Positions 18,481-26,809 of a stretch of 64,000 nt of DNA are shown here, in pieces. Position 1 is the stretch's first letter, and each line of letters opens with the position of its first letter. The DNA is taken from assembly GCF_004364865.1 (NCBI RefSeq), contig NZ_SOAU01000001.1:1054001-1118000 (forward strand), written 5' to 3'. Below the pieces are notes generated by a model. The model was not told where the DNA came from and searched no databases. It worked only from the letters and a program-made list of their open reading frames with translations. This DNA comes from Ilumatobacter fluminis (lineage in GTDB: Bacteria; Actinomycetota; Acidimicrobiia; Acidimicrobiales; Ilumatobacteraceae). Both the position numbers and the translations under genes were made by a program.

Positions 18481-18892
18481 GTTCTCGGTGGCTGTGGTGC
18501 GGGTTTCCGGACGTGAGCCGCCGAGATCGTTGGGGGCTTCGGTTGGTGGGTGGTGTCGGTGTTCGCGCTGGTCGGGAGGGTGGCGGCTTGGTTTCTCGGT
18601 GGTTGTGGTGCGGGTTTCAGGACGGGTGCCGCCGAGATCGTGGGGGCTTCGGTTGGTAGGTGGTGTCGGTGTTCGCGCTGGACGGGGAGGGTGGCGGCGT
18701 GGGTTCTCGGTGGCGGTGGGTGCGGGTTTCCGGACGGGAGCCGCCGAGAACTTGGGGTGCCTGGCGTTGCGTGGGTTCTCGGTGGCTGTGGTGCGGGTTT
18801 CCGGACGGGTGCCGCCGAGAACTTGGGGTGCCTGGCGTTGCGTGGGTTCTCGGTGGCGGTGGTGCGGGTTTCCGGACGGGTGCCGCCGAGAA
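18481..18892. repeat. Five-copy hairpin repeat array upstream of mftA
   Basis: The 507-base gap between mftA and the next gene holds five copies of a 47-base unit (starts 18481, 18592, 18703, 18775, 18846). Each begins TTCTCGGTGGC and ends GCCGCCGAGA, so each can fold on itself. The spacing is 111, 111, 72 and 71 bases. The first two spacers share GGGGCTTCGGTTGGT and TGGTGTCGGTGTTCGCGCTG; the last two share CTTGGGGTGCCTGGCGTTGC. I see no convincing coding frame. The array is strongly G-rich on the plus strand. Confidence 0.85.
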
Positions 18893-18930
18893 ACCCGCAG
18901 GCCCGATGGGCGGCGGCCCGGCGTGTGGTG

Positions 18931-19335
18931 TCAGGGCTGCCGAGTGTCGGGCTCGTCGGTGCCCGGGGTGCTGTCGGCTGCGCCTCCGGCGGCCGGTGCC
19001 GTGTCTCCCTCGGCCGGGGTGTCCTGGCCGCGGTCGACGCTGTCGAGGGCTCGACGGAGGAGGGGGCCGGTGTCGTCGGTCTGGCGCAACTGATCGACGT
19101 GGTCCTGTTCGGCGTCGAGCCGATCGGCCATCGTGCTGCCGGTGCGGTCGGTCGCCTTGTTCAGCGCATCCTCGAGCCCGGTCATCGGAGCGGGATCGGG
19201 CCGGGGCGTGCGCGGCGCCGTCGGCGGGTCAGGTGTCGGCGCGGGCGCCGAGGCGGTCCGCCGACGCATCACCATGACGCCGACGACGATCGCCACGACG
19301 ACGACCACGGCGATGATGGCGATGACGGTGCCCAC
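18931..19335 (-). CDS. Small single-pass membrane protein, unknown
   Basis: A 134-residue protein. Residues 1-22 are one membrane anchor (VGTVIAIIAVVVVVAIVVGV) ending in MRRR. A proline-rich stretch (about 27-50) follows, then a charged, probably helical region (DALNKATDRTGSTMADRLDA and DHVDQLRQTDDTGPLLRRAL), and a disordered acidic end. The basic residues after the anchor put the bulk in the cytoplasm. GTG 19335 lies 7 bases after TACGCT. It sits downstream of an ABC exporter and could belong with it, but I do not recognise it. Confidence 0.75.
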   Translation of the reverse strand: MGTVIAIIAVVVVVAIVVGVMVMRRRTASAPAPTPDPPTAPRTPRPDPAPMTGLEDALNKATDRTGSTMADRLDAEQDHVDQLRQTDDTGPLLRRALDSVDRGQDTPAEGDTAPAAGGAADSTPGTDEPDTRQP

Positions 19336-19342
19336 GGACCGC

Positions 19343-19348
19343 AGCGTA
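19343..19348 (-). promoter_or_regulatory. Leaderless -10 (TACGCT)
   Basis: TACGCT, 7 bases before GTG 19335 on the minus strand. It lies between this gene and the ABC permease stop, so the small protein has its own promoter. Confidence 0.55.
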
Positions 19349-19358
19349 GTGCCCGCCG

Positions 19359-20939
19359 TCAGCGTGCAGGGGTGACGGACGCGAGGAACGATTCGTCGCG
19401 TCCGGACAGCCGGCGGGTCGCGAACCAGACGCCACCCCGATACACCGCCGCACCGAGCACGATCGCCGCCACGACCAAACCGGCGACGGCGTACGCATGA
19501 CCGCGATCGGCCGCCCAGAGGAGGGCCAGTCCGATCGGGACCGTCACGATCGTCAAGCCGACGAGCACCAGCACCAGCAGCGCAGCCGCCAGGATTCCCT
19601 GTCCGGATTCGCCACTCGCGAACGGGTTGTCCGACTCGGGGACGGCGATCGGCACGAGGCACGACTGCACGACGGCTGCGCCGACCCCGGCCAGCAGCCC
19701 GCCGACCCCGACGCCGAGCCCGGCGGGCAGGAATCGCCAGGTGTCCGTGATCGCGGCCGCGGCGACCGGCCCGATGACCGCCAGCGGCGCGGCGACGATC
19801 AGGATGCTGCGCGCCTTGCCGGCCGCGGCGACCGACGGTTCGGCACCGGCGAGCATCTCGTAGGCGACTGCCGGGCCGTCGTTGCCGAAACTGTTGCCCG
19901 CCATGAACAGCACGCCGAGCTGCACGGCGCCGCCGACGAGCACGGCCTCGGCACCGGGGTCGTCCCGGAACAGTGCCGGCGACAGTGCGGCGGCGAGCCC
20001 GACTCCCGCGCCGGTGATCGTCTCGATGGCGGTCCGCGGTGTACGGAAGCGGGTGAGGAGGCTGCGCCAGGCCACTGTGCCGACGGCACCGGACCCGCAC
20101 GCGCGATGAGCCCAGCGGGCGATGACGTTGCGGTCGGCACTGACGGCCTGACCGCCCGACCGCATCGCCACGGCGAGCCGGTCGGTGGAGACCACGAAGC
20201 CCCACCAGAGCAGGATCAACCAGAGCGAACCGACGACGGTGCGCGCGAGCGACTCGGCGATCGACTCCTGCGCCACGGCGATCGCCTCGCCGATCTGGCC
20301 GGGTGGGGTCCACTGCAGCGCAGCGGCCAGATCGGCGCGCTCGTCGGCATCGATGCGGGCGAACGTCGCCGGGACGAACTGGAACAGGCCGTAGAAGGCG
20401 AGGCCGCCGAAACCGACGATGAACTGGCCGAGCCGTGGCGCACGGACGAGCAGCAGCGACAACCCGTTCGTCGCGGTGCGGGCGACGAGGAGGAGCGATG
20501 CGAGCCAGGACAGTGTCGCCAGGGCCACCGCCGGCAACGCTTCGGGTCGGTGCGTCATCCCCGCCGCCAGCGCGAGGCCGAGCACAGCACCGGCCAGGCC
20601 GGGCGGACCGACGGCGGCCGCGGTCAACAGGCCGATCGCGCGGTTGCGGTCGGAGAGCGGCTCGGTTGCGACCACACGCGGATCGATCGGCTGCGACACC
20701 CCGGCGACGATGCCCATGGCGAGGATCGCCAGCACCGCGGTGAAGCAGATCAGGACGGCCAGCGTCTGCCACTCGTCGCTGCGTCCGGCGGCGAGCAGCG
20801 CCAGACCGCCACCGAGCGCGACGATCGCCGACGCGACGACCGACAGCACCGCACCGAGCTGTTCGGCGCCGCCATGGCGGATCGCGCCGCCGAACAGCCG
20901 CCACCGCAACCGTGCGAACGAGCGGGCGGTCGACCGCAT
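19359..20939 (-). CDS. ABC transporter permease, multi-spanning
   Basis: A 526-residue protein with roughly twelve hydrophobic segments, overlapping the preceding ATPase gene by one base (TGATG). It is the membrane part of a two-gene exporter of the large-permease type. The amino end (MRSTARSFARLRWRLFGGAI) is cytoplasmic and basic. FMAGNSFGNDGPAVAYEM near residue 350 is a polar loop often conserved in this group. The substrate is unknown. Confidence 0.8.
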   Translation of the reverse strand: MRSTARSFARLRWRLFGGAIRHGGAEQLGAVLSVVASAIVALGGGLALLAAGRSDEWQTLAVLICFTAVLAILAMGIVAGVSQPIDPRVVATEPLSDRNRAIGLLTAAAVGPPGLAGAVLGLALAAGMTHRPEALPAVALATLSWLASLLLVARTATNGLSLLLVRAPRLGQFIVGFGGLAFYGLFQFVPATFARIDADERADLAAALQWTPPGQIGEAIAVAQESIAESLARTVVGSLWLILLWWGFVVSTDRLAVAMRSGGQAVSADRNVIARWAHRACGSGAVGTVAWRSLLTRFRTPRTAIETITGAGVGLAAALSPALFRDDPGAEAVLVGGAVQLGVLFMAGNSFGNDGPAVAYEMLAGAEPSVAAAGKARSILIVAAPLAVIGPVAAAAITDTWRFLPAGLGVGVGGLLAGVGAAVVQSCLVPIAVPESDNPFASGESGQGILAAALLVLVLVGLTIVTVPIGLALLWAADRGHAYAVAGLVVAAIVLGAAVYRGGVWFATRRLSGRDESFLASVTPAR

Positions 20940-21709
20940 CAGCCGAGCCAGTCGAGCGACGTGGTGTCGGAGTCGGTGGCGCCGACCACGTCGATGAAGA
21001 CGTCCTCGAGGCGCCGGCCCCGTCGCAGCTCCTCGGTCGTTCCGGTAGCGACGACCCTGCCCTGGTGGATCACGCCGATGTGGTCGCACAGCCGCTCGAC
21101 CAGGTCCATGACATGGCTCGACAGCACGACCGTGCCGCCGCCCGACCGGAACCGGTCGAGCATCGAACGCATCGTGCGAGCCGAGACGGGGTCGACACCT
21201 TCGAACGGTTCGTCCAGCAACAGCAGGCGAGGGCGGTGGAGCAGGGCTGCCGCCAACGCCGTCTTCTTGCGCATGCCGTGGCTGTAGCCCGAGATCGGTC
21301 GATCGGCGTCGTCGATCAGCTGGAGCGCGACGAACAACTGGTCGGCGCGCCCGGACGACACCTCGTCGTCGAGGCCGCGGAGATCACCCATCGTGCGGAC
21401 GAACTCGCGGGCCGTCAGTCGCTCGAAGAGTTGGAGCGGGTCGAGCACGACGCCGGTCGCGGCGCGAGCCCCCTGTGTGTCGGTGCCGACGTCGTGTCCA
21501 CACACCTCGATCGAACCGCCGTCGGGGCGGACCAGGCCGACGATCGACCGGACGGTCGTCGACTTGCCGCTGCCGTTCGGACCGACGAGGCCGAAGCAGC
21601 TCCCGGCGGGCACGTCGAGCGACAACTCGTCGAGCGCCTGTTTGTCACCGAACCACTTGGTCAGCCCGCGGATGCGCAGCGGCGCATCGGCGAGGGGTGG
21701 TGCCCACAT
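20939..21709 (-). CDS. ABC transporter ATP-binding protein
   Basis: A 256-residue ATPase. Walker A is GPNGSGKST (about residues 38-46), the signature is YSHGMRKK (a degenerate LSGGQ common in ABC-2 exporters), and Walker B is LLLLDEPFEGVDP, followed by the switch histidine in VLSSHVMDLVE. It pairs with the permease that overlaps its stop. A CAGACT-like hexamer is 8 bases before the ATG. Export of a small molecule or lipid is likely, but the substrate cannot be inferred. Confidence 0.92.
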   Translation of the reverse strand: MWAPPLADAPLRIRGLTKWFGDKQALDELSLDVPAGSCFGLVGPNGSGKSTTVRSIVGLVRPDGGSIEVCGHDVGTDTQGARAATGVVLDPLQLFERLTAREFVRTMGDLRGLDDEVSSGRADQLFVALQLIDDADRPISGYSHGMRKKTALAAALLHRPRLLLLDEPFEGVDPVSARTMRSMLDRFRSGGGTVVLSSHVMDLVERLCDHIGVIHQGRVVATGTTEELRRGRRLEDVFIDVVGATDSDTTSLDWLG

Positions 21710-21763
21710 GGCACGACAGTCTGCCTGCCCGCCGGTGCGATCGTGCGCCGGCGGGTCGGCCGA

Positions 21764-22564
21764 TCAGCCGACGACGACGCCGCCGTCGCAGGTGATGATC
21801 TCGCCGACCGTGTATGCCCCGGCGCGGCTGGCGAGGAAGATCGACAGGCCCGCGATGTCTTCGGGGGTGCCGACGCGACCACGAGGGTTCGTCAGCGCCA
21901 GCGAGTCCCAGTCGGTGTTGTCGACGTCGCCACCGCCACCGACGCCGGTGGAGAGCATCCACGTCGGGAACGGGCCGGGAGCGATCGCGTTGACGATGAC
22001 GTTGCGGGGTGCGAACTCGGCGGCGAGCTGACGAGTCATGGCGTGAATCGCCGCCTTCGACGGGCTGTACGAGTAGGTCTGCAGCTTGGGCGGACGAAGC
22101 CCGTCGATCGAACCGATGTTGATGATGCGGGCCGGGTCGTCGGCCGACGCTGCGGCTTCGAGGAGCGGCATCAGCTGCTGGATGACGAAGAACGGGCCCT
22201 TGACGTTCACGTTGAGGACTCGGTCCCAGCCCTTCTCGGGGAACTCCTCGAACGGCGCGCCCCAGGCCTGACCGGCGTTGTTGATCAGCACATCGAGCTT
22301 GGTCTCGCGCTGCTTCAGCTCGTCGGCGAGCGCCGTCGCCCCCTCGAGCCCGGACAGGTCGGCTGCGATCGGAACGCACTCGCCGCCGTACGTCTCCATG
22401 AGTCGCTTCGCCGTGGCGTCGCAGGCGTCTGCCTTGCGTGAGCTGATGTACACCTTGGCGCCGTTGGCGAGGAAGCCCGCGGCGATCATCTCGCCGATGC
22501 CGCGCGACCCACCGGTCACGAGGACGATCTTGCCGGACACGGAGAACAAATCGTCGATCTTCAC
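21764..22564 (-). CDS. Short-chain dehydrogenase/reductase
   Basis: A 266-residue classical SDR. The cofactor loop is VTGGSRGIGE, the structural NNAG follows, and the catalytic set is Ser in INIGSIDG and Tyr/Lys in YSYSPSKAA. It ends with EIITCDGGVVVG. SSRKADACD after strand two hints at NADP preference. GTG 22564 is taken because CAGGAT precedes it by 7 bases; ATG 22573 would add three residues. The sequence lacks the extra loop of mycofactocin-dependent SDRs, despite lying 3.3 kb from mftA. The substrate is unknown. Confidence 0.88.
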   Translation of the reverse strand: MKIDDLFSVSGKIVLVTGGSRGIGEMIAAGFLANGAKVYISSRKADACDATAKRLMETYGGECVPIAADLSGLEGATALADELKQRETKLDVLINNAGQAWGAPFEEFPEKGWDRVLNVNVKGPFFVIQQLMPLLEAAASADDPARIINIGSIDGLRPPKLQTYSYSPSKAAIHAMTRQLAAEFAPRNVIVNAIAPGPFPTWMLSTGVGGGGDVDNTDWDSLALTNPRGRVGTPEDIAGLSIFLASRAGAYTVGEIITCDGGVVVG

Positions 22565-22647
22565 GCCCAGCATCCTGCCCGCTGACGCTCGGCGCCGACG
22601 AAACGGACTCGGGACGAGCGTCGGGCTCCGCTAGCGTGGCATGCCCT

Positions 22648-24603
22648 GTGTCGACGGAATCCTTCCCCGAACTCGAGTTCGAGCGCGCCCGGCTGACCCG
22701 TGCGCGCGCCTGCCGCGACTCCATGATCGACCGTCTCGGAACCGTCGATCCATCGAGCGCGGCCGACGAGATCACGTCGGAGTACATCGAGATGACGGTG
22801 TGGGAGGCGCTCGACTCGCTGCGTTCGCCGGGCGCCGGCGACTTCTTCGGCCGGATCGACGAGCCGTCGCCCACGACCGGTGAGTCGGAGGAGTGGTACA
22901 TCGGCCGTCGCCACATCGAGGACGAACGCGGCGACCCGGTGGTCGTCGACTGGCGGGCTCCGATCTCGGCGCCCTTCTACCGCGCGACCGCCATCGATCC
23001 GTTGGGCGTCACGTTCCGACGCCGCTTCACGCTGTCCGAGGGCGAGATGACCGCCTACCTCGACGAGCATCTCGACGACCCCGACGCCGACGGCTCGGTC
23101 GCCGCCGGCATCCCCGACCCGGTCCTCGCGGAGATCGGAGCCGAACGGTCCGGTGCGATGCGCGAGATCGTCGCCACGATCCAGGGCGAGCAGGACATCG
23201 TGATCCGTGCCGACATCGATCAAGCGCTGATCGTGCAGGGTGGTCCCGGCACGGGCAAGACCGCTGTGGCGCTGCACCGCGCCGCGTTCCTGCTGTTCGA
23301 GCACCGCGCCCGACTCGCCCGCGACGGTGTGTTGGTCGTGGGGCCGAACCAGGCGTTCCTCGACTACATCTCCAACGTGTTGCCGTCACTCGGTGAGAAG
23401 GCGGTGCGGCAGTGCACGGCGCTCGACCTCTGCATCCCGAAGGTCGAGGTGACCGGCATCGACGAGCCCGAGGCGGCTCGGTGGAAGGGGTCGGCCGAAC
23501 GCCTCGCCGAGATCGAGGAGCGAGCCCTCGCAGCGATCCAGCCGCCCGACGACGATGTGGTCGTGCCGCTGGGTGCCCGCAAGTTCACCTTCGAGGCGTC
23601 GCTGATCGCCGAGTGGATCGAGACCGCCAAGGACGGCATCGTGCCGATCAACCAGCGTCGCGAACGCCTGCGGGTGCTCGCACAGCAGGAGCTGCGGCGG
23701 CGCTGCAACGGCGACGATCGCTGGCGTGAGGCGGGTCCGCTGAAGACGGCGCTGAACAAGTGCTGGCCGACCCAGAAACCGGTCAAGCTCGTCGACCAGT
23801 ACCTCGACGGCCCTCGTGGAAAGAAGCGGGCGTGGACGCCGGCTGATCAGTTCCTGGTCGACGAGGCGAACACCCTGCTCAACGGCACCCCGTTCACGTA
23901 CGCACACGTCGTGGTCGACGAGGCGCAGGATCAGTCGGCCGTTGCGCTGCGGGTGATCGGGCGACGGTCGCCCGCCGGGTCGCTGACGCTCGTCGGTGAC
24001 GTCGCCCAGTCGACCACGCCCGCCGGTCAGGAACGGTGGGCCGACGTGTTCGCCCATCTCGGTTCGGGTCGCTCGGGTGCCGGGGTCGACGGCACGATCG
24101 CCGATCTCACGATCGGGTATCGCGTTCCCGAGCCGATCCTGACGGTGGCGAATCGGCTGTTGCCGCTGACCGGCGTCGATGCGACGCCGAGTCGATCGGT
24201 GCGCGTCGACGGCGAGGCGCCGTCCTGGCGTCATACGTCGCCGGATGAGTTGCCGTCAGCAGTTGCCGCCACGGTGCGCGATGTGAAGCACAGGCACCGT
24301 CTCACCGGTCTGGTGGCGCCCGTCGAGCTCCACGACTCGATCGGTGCGGCGCTCGCGGAGGTCGGCTTGGTGGCCGTCGATCATGTGCACGAATTGGGTC
24401 ACGACGACGTCCCGATCTTCACGGCCGAAGCGGTCAAGGGGCTCGAGTTCGACGGAGTGGTCGTGGCGGAACCGCACACGATCCTCGACGCCACGCCGGC
24501 GACGAGAGGGGCACGCCTGCTGTACGTGGCGATGACGCGAGCCGTGCAGGAATTGGCTTTCGTCACGAGCGGCGACAAGCCCGCCGTCATCGACGTCGGC
24601 TGA
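22648..24603 (+). CDS. helD: HelD-like RNA polymerase-associated UvrD-family ATPase
   Basis: A 651-residue superfamily 1 helicase-like protein of the HelD group. HelD proteins insert into RNA polymerase and release it from stalled complexes or DNA; some actinobacterial members protect against rifampicin. The order fits: a helical amino end (LEFERARLTRARACRDSM), the YIGRRHIEDERG and VVDWRAPISAPFYRA block, Walker A GGPGTGKTAVALHRAA (near residue 198), Walker B VVDEAQDQS (near 421), and the carboxy-terminal GLEFDGVVV and YVAMTRAVQEL. GTG 22648 is the in-frame start, ten bases after TAGCGT. It is shorter than the mycobacterial HelD (about 730 residues). Confidence 0.88.
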   Translation: MSTESFPELEFERARLTRARACRDSMIDRLGTVDPSSAADEITSEYIEMTVWEALDSLRSPGAGDFFGRIDEPSPTTGESEEWYIGRRHIEDERGDPVVVDWRAPISAPFYRATAIDPLGVTFRRRFTLSEGEMTAYLDEHLDDPDADGSVAAGIPDPVLAEIGAERSGAMREIVATIQGEQDIVIRADIDQALIVQGGPGTGKTAVALHRAAFLLFEHRARLARDGVLVVGPNQAFLDYISNVLPSLGEKAVRQCTALDLCIPKVEVTGIDEPEAARWKGSAERLAEIEERALAAIQPPDDDVVVPLGARKFTFEASLIAEWIETAKDGIVPINQRRERLRVLAQQELRRRCNGDDRWREAGPLKTALNKCWPTQKPVKLVDQYLDGPRGKKRAWTPADQFLVDEANTLLNGTPFTYAHVVVDEAQDQSAVALRVIGRRSPAGSLTLVGDVAQSTTPAGQERWADVFAHLGSGRSGAGVDGTIADLTIGYRVPEPILTVANRLLPLTGVDATPSRSVRVDGEAPSWRHTSPDELPSAVAATVRDVKHRHRLTGLVAPVELHDSIGAALAEVGLVAVDHVHELGHDDVPIFTAEAVKGLEFDGVVVAEPHTILDATPATRGARLLYVAMTRAVQELAFVTSGDKPAVIDVG

Positions 24604-24629
24604 GGACGTGTCCCGGCCGAACGGGCCGG

Positions 24630-24788
24630 TCAGAGGACGACGTAGGCGGCCGCGAGGAGGGCCGACGTCAAGACGGCGAGGAGCACGTGGATCGAGCCGA
24701 TCCGTGGGTCGTTCGGCCCACGTCGATCGAGGGAATAGGTCAACGGTTGGTCGGTGTCGAACGGGGATGGTGCTGGGGTGGCGCTCAT
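24630..24788 (-). CDS. 52-residue protein with carboxy-terminal membrane helix
   Basis: A small ORF on the strand opposite helD's tail. It begins MSATPAPSPFDTDQPLTYSL, has a charged middle DRRGPNDPRI, and ends in the hydrophobic segment SIHVLLAVLTSALLAAAYVV. This is a plausible tail-anchored or single-pass micro-protein. The codons show the normal high-GC third-position bias. No family is recognised, and no clear Shine-Dalgarno site is seen; CACCAT upstream is a poor -10. It converges with helD, 26 bases apart. Confidence 0.55.
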   Translation of the reverse strand: MSATPAPSPFDTDQPLTYSLDRRGPNDPRIGSIHVLLAVLTSALLAAAYVVL

Positions 24789-25008
24789 CGGGATGGTGTC
24801 CTGTTGCTCGGAGCCCGTCGGTCGGGCTCATGTGCATTGGACGCACCAGTTCCCCGATCGGTTCCCGCCCGAACGTGACAACCGCCACCATCAGACCGAG
24901 TCACGTCGTGCAAGGCGGACCGTTTGCCGGTCGAGCCGAGCTCGTCGAGCAGCAGCAGGTCGGTGTGAGCGATATGGGCGGATCGCTGACAGCCGACGTG
25001 TGCTCATA

Positions 25009-25060
25009 GTGCCGGATAGCGCGCTGGCGCCAGCGGTTACGCGCCGTGTTGATATGCGCT
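25009..25060. repeat. Right half of the island repeat (copy E)
   Basis: GTGCCGGATAGCGCGCTGGC, then GCGGTTACG and GATATGCGC. The same parts occur at 26269-26321 and 31317-31368. It lies 26 bases from the 3' end of the antitoxin gene, as the copy at 31317 lies beside the decayed antitoxin copy. The rest of 24789-25085 shows no gene that I can support. Confidence 0.7.
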
Positions 25061-25085
25061 CGTCGGCCTGATGGTGGGGCCATGC

Positions 25086-25370
25086 TCAGCTGGCTTCGAG
25101 GTGGTGTCGAAGCGCCTCTCGGATCACTTCGGACACCGCAACGCCGTCTGCTTCTGCGCGGCGTGCGAGCCGCTCTTTGAGTTCGGGGTCGAGACGGACG
25201 GACTCGACGGTTGACGGCGCGGCGCCGAGTCGCGGTCGGCCTCGCTTGCCTCGACGGCTGACGATCTCGTTGACGTCGTAGCCGTCCTCGGCCTCGCGTG
25301 CGAGTTGCTCGATGACTTCGTCGTCGACGGGGCGGCCCGACTTGGTGTGTCCGTAGGTTCGCTTGGTCAT
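25086..25370 (-). CDS. Ribbon-helix-helix antitoxin
   Basis: A 94-residue antitoxin. The amino part (YGHTKSGRPVDDEVIEQLA) probably wraps the toxin. The carboxy part is a ribbon-helix-helix DNA-binding domain: TVESVRLDPELKERLARRAE, then DGVAVSEVIREALRHHL. Its ATG overlaps the toxin stop as ATGA, so it is the second gene of the pair. Such antitoxins repress their own operon. A decayed, frameshifted relative is at 31393-31600. Confidence 0.88.
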   Translation of the reverse strand: MTKRTYGHTKSGRPVDDEVIEQLAREAEDGYDVNEIVSRRGKRGRPRLGAAPSTVESVRLDPELKERLARRAEADGVAVSEVIREALRHHLEAS

Positions 25371-25606
25371 GGCTCGAGGAGCTTTCGGTAGACGGGTCGC
25401 AGCGGCATGGCGTGGATGATCAGCTCGTCGCCCTCGGTCGTGATGAGCACCACGAGCTCGAGCAGGTTGGCGGCTCGGTCCGGTCCCATGACGAGCCAAC
25501 GGTCGGGATCGTCACCGAGATCGTCGACCACGAGCGAGTGATCGACGGCGTGGAGCATGTCGGCGTCGGCGATGCCATGGCGTCGGGCCGAGGAGTGGAT
25601 GTCCAC
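25367..25606 (-). CDS. Small toxin of a type II toxin-antitoxin pair
   Basis: A 79-residue protein encoded just upstream of, and overlapping, the antitoxin. Visible blocks are HSSARRHGIADADMLHAVDH, WLVMGPDRAANLLELVVL and the end IIHAMPLRPVYRKLLEP. This pattern recurs in small actinobacterial toxins annotated as BrnT-like or RelE-superfamily RNases; the assignment to a ribonuclease fold is an inference. GTG 25606 follows CAGTAT by six bases in an AT-rich patch unusual for this genome. Confidence 0.75.
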   Translation of the reverse strand: MDIHSSARRHGIADADMLHAVDHSLVVDDLGDDPDRWLVMGPDRAANLLELVVLITTEGDELIIHAMPLRPVYRKLLEP

Positions 25607-25612
25607 ACATGA

Positions 25613-25618
25613 ATACTG
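25613..25618 (-). promoter_or_regulatory. Probable -10 (CAGTAT) of the toxin-antitoxin operon
   Basis: CAGTAT lies 6 bases before GTG 25606. The surrounding TAGTACAGTATTCAT is much richer in A and T than the neighbourhood. Confidence 0.45.
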
Positions 25619-25774
25619 TACTACGAAATCCCCCGTCCAGCGACCGCTCTTCGCGGTCGATGAGCGCACGACGAAACGCCCCACCTGCCGGTTCCTGAGC
25701 GGGCGGAGCAGCGCGGACAAGGGTGCCGATACTGAGCAGGTGCTTCCGTCTGCGAGATCTGGGACGATGTGCCT

Positions 25775-26170
25775 GTGAACAGCCAGACGATCGCCACTCC
25801 GATAGCGACCGCCGGTCGCGTCTGGCTGGTGCTCGGCTGGGGAGCGATACTGCTCCCGGTGGTCTACCTGACCGTCGTGGGCTGGGACTCCGGCGAGCAC
25901 GGTGGGACGGTGATCCTGATCGGGTTGTCCGCCACGCTCTTCCAGCTTGCCGTCTGGAGTTCCGTCTGGCTGGTGACTCGGCACAACGGATCTGCGGTCC
26001 GCCGCACTGCGTTCGGAGCAGGAGCGGCATCCAGTCTGATCACGTCAGTCCTCGTTCTTGCTGCAACCGTCAGCCCGGCGTGGGCTGTCACGACCTATGT
26101 GGTGGTTGCCTTGCTGGCCATCGTCGTCATTGCGCTCTTGACCGCTCGCAATCGCGGCGCTGCCGGCTGA
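25775..26170 (+). CDS. Four-helix membrane protein, unknown
   Basis: A 131-residue hydrophobic protein with four membrane segments (about residues 15-36, 45-67, 83-103 and 106-126). The first is GRVWLVLGWGAILLPVVYL. It ends in RNRGAAG. GTG 25775 follows GACGAT by six bases; GTG 25769 is an alternative. No family is recognised. It lies between the toxin operon and a copy of the island repeat that starts 15 bases after its stop. Confidence 0.7.
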   Translation: MNSQTIATPIATAGRVWLVLGWGAILLPVVYLTVVGWDSGEHGGTVILIGLSATLFQLAVWSSVWLVTRHNGSAVRRTAFGAGAASSLITSVLVLAATVSPAWAVTTYVVVALLAIVVIALLTARNRGAAG

Positions 26171-26184
26171 CGGCAGCCGCCTTC

Positions 26185-26321
26185 AACGGCACGTCCGCGG
26201 AGCGGTACGTGTCACCGGCGACGCCCGCAACGCGATCACTGACGGCGGCCACCGGGATAGCGCTCGGTGTGCCGGATCGCGCGCTGCTCCGAGCCTCGCC
26301 ATTCGCTGGCGATATGCGCAC
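26185..26321. repeat. Island repeat, near-complete copy A
   Basis: Begins AACGGCACGTCCGCGGAGCG, continues with ACGTGTCACCGGC, and ends with GTGCCGGATCGCGCGCTG and CGCTGGCGATATGCGC. It starts 15 bases after a stop codon. Related copies lie at 26741 (left part), 30297 (left part), 31223-31368 (complete) and 25009 (right part). Confidence 0.7.
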
Positions 26322-26404
26322 CTGATGCGGCGACCGATGACACGAGGACCGTTGTCACTGCGGCTTGCATCGGGCAACCTGAGCACGTGGAGCCGACAAC
26401 GTTG

Positions 26405-26659
26405 ATGGACAAGACCGACGACACGATGAGCGGGATGCGCGTCGGGGTCCGAGCGGCGACATTCGGCGTCGGCGGCGAGCAGCGGTCGGCCGTCATGCTC
26501 ACCGTGGTCGTGTCCGATGGTCACTTCAACGTTGTCGACGGAGGCGTGGCTGCAACGGTGCTTCTCAACCCAGATGAGGCCGCAGGCATCGCGGAGTGGC
26601 TTCGTGAGGCGGTTCGGGCTGCGGACTCGGCGGCGCCTCCGATGTACGGCGGGGACTGA
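26405..26659 (+). CDS. Hypothetical 84-residue protein
   Basis: A small soluble protein starting at ATG 26405 (MDKTDDTMSGMRVGVRAATF), with GGAG about 12 bases upstream. The middle SAVMLTVVVSDGHFNVVDGG looks like paired beta-strands, and VLLNPDEAAGIAEWLREAV a helix. It ends PPMYGGD. I do not recognise a family; a GTG at 26387 is an alternative start. It sits alone between repeat copies, like a cassette gene. Confidence 0.55.
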   Translation: MDKTDDTMSGMRVGVRAATFGVGGEQRSAVMLTVVVSDGHFNVVDGGVAATVLLNPDEAAGIAEWLREAVRAADSAAPPMYGGD

Positions 26660-26740
26660 TCTCGGGATCTGATCGGGTGTCGGTTGCGCAACGACGGGCG
26701 CCCATATCGTGCACAGGACGCTGACGGTTGCCGCGAGTAG

Positions 26741-26760
26741 AACGGCACGACCGCGGAGCG
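26741..26760. repeat. Island repeat, left-end fragment B
   Basis: AACGGCACGACCGCGGAGCG, the left end of the repeat seen at 26185 and 31223, 81 bases after a stop codon. Confidence 0.6.
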
Positions 26761-26809
26761 TTGTCGGGGCCGAAGCCGCCCGATATCGCGCTCACGTACC
26801 GGGGGCAGG

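Noticed and set aside
18481-18892. CRISPR array
   Set aside because: Spacing is irregular, the spacers themselves repeat, and no cas genes are near.
18477-19500. Plus-strand frames through the hairpin array
   Set aside because: Their repeats follow the DNA units, and different frames encode equally plausible Gly/Trp/Val-rich strings; no start signal or domain.
21764-22564. Mycofactocin-dependent SDR
   Set aside because: It is only 3.3 kb from mftA, but it lacks the extra loop after the cofactor motif seen in those enzymes.
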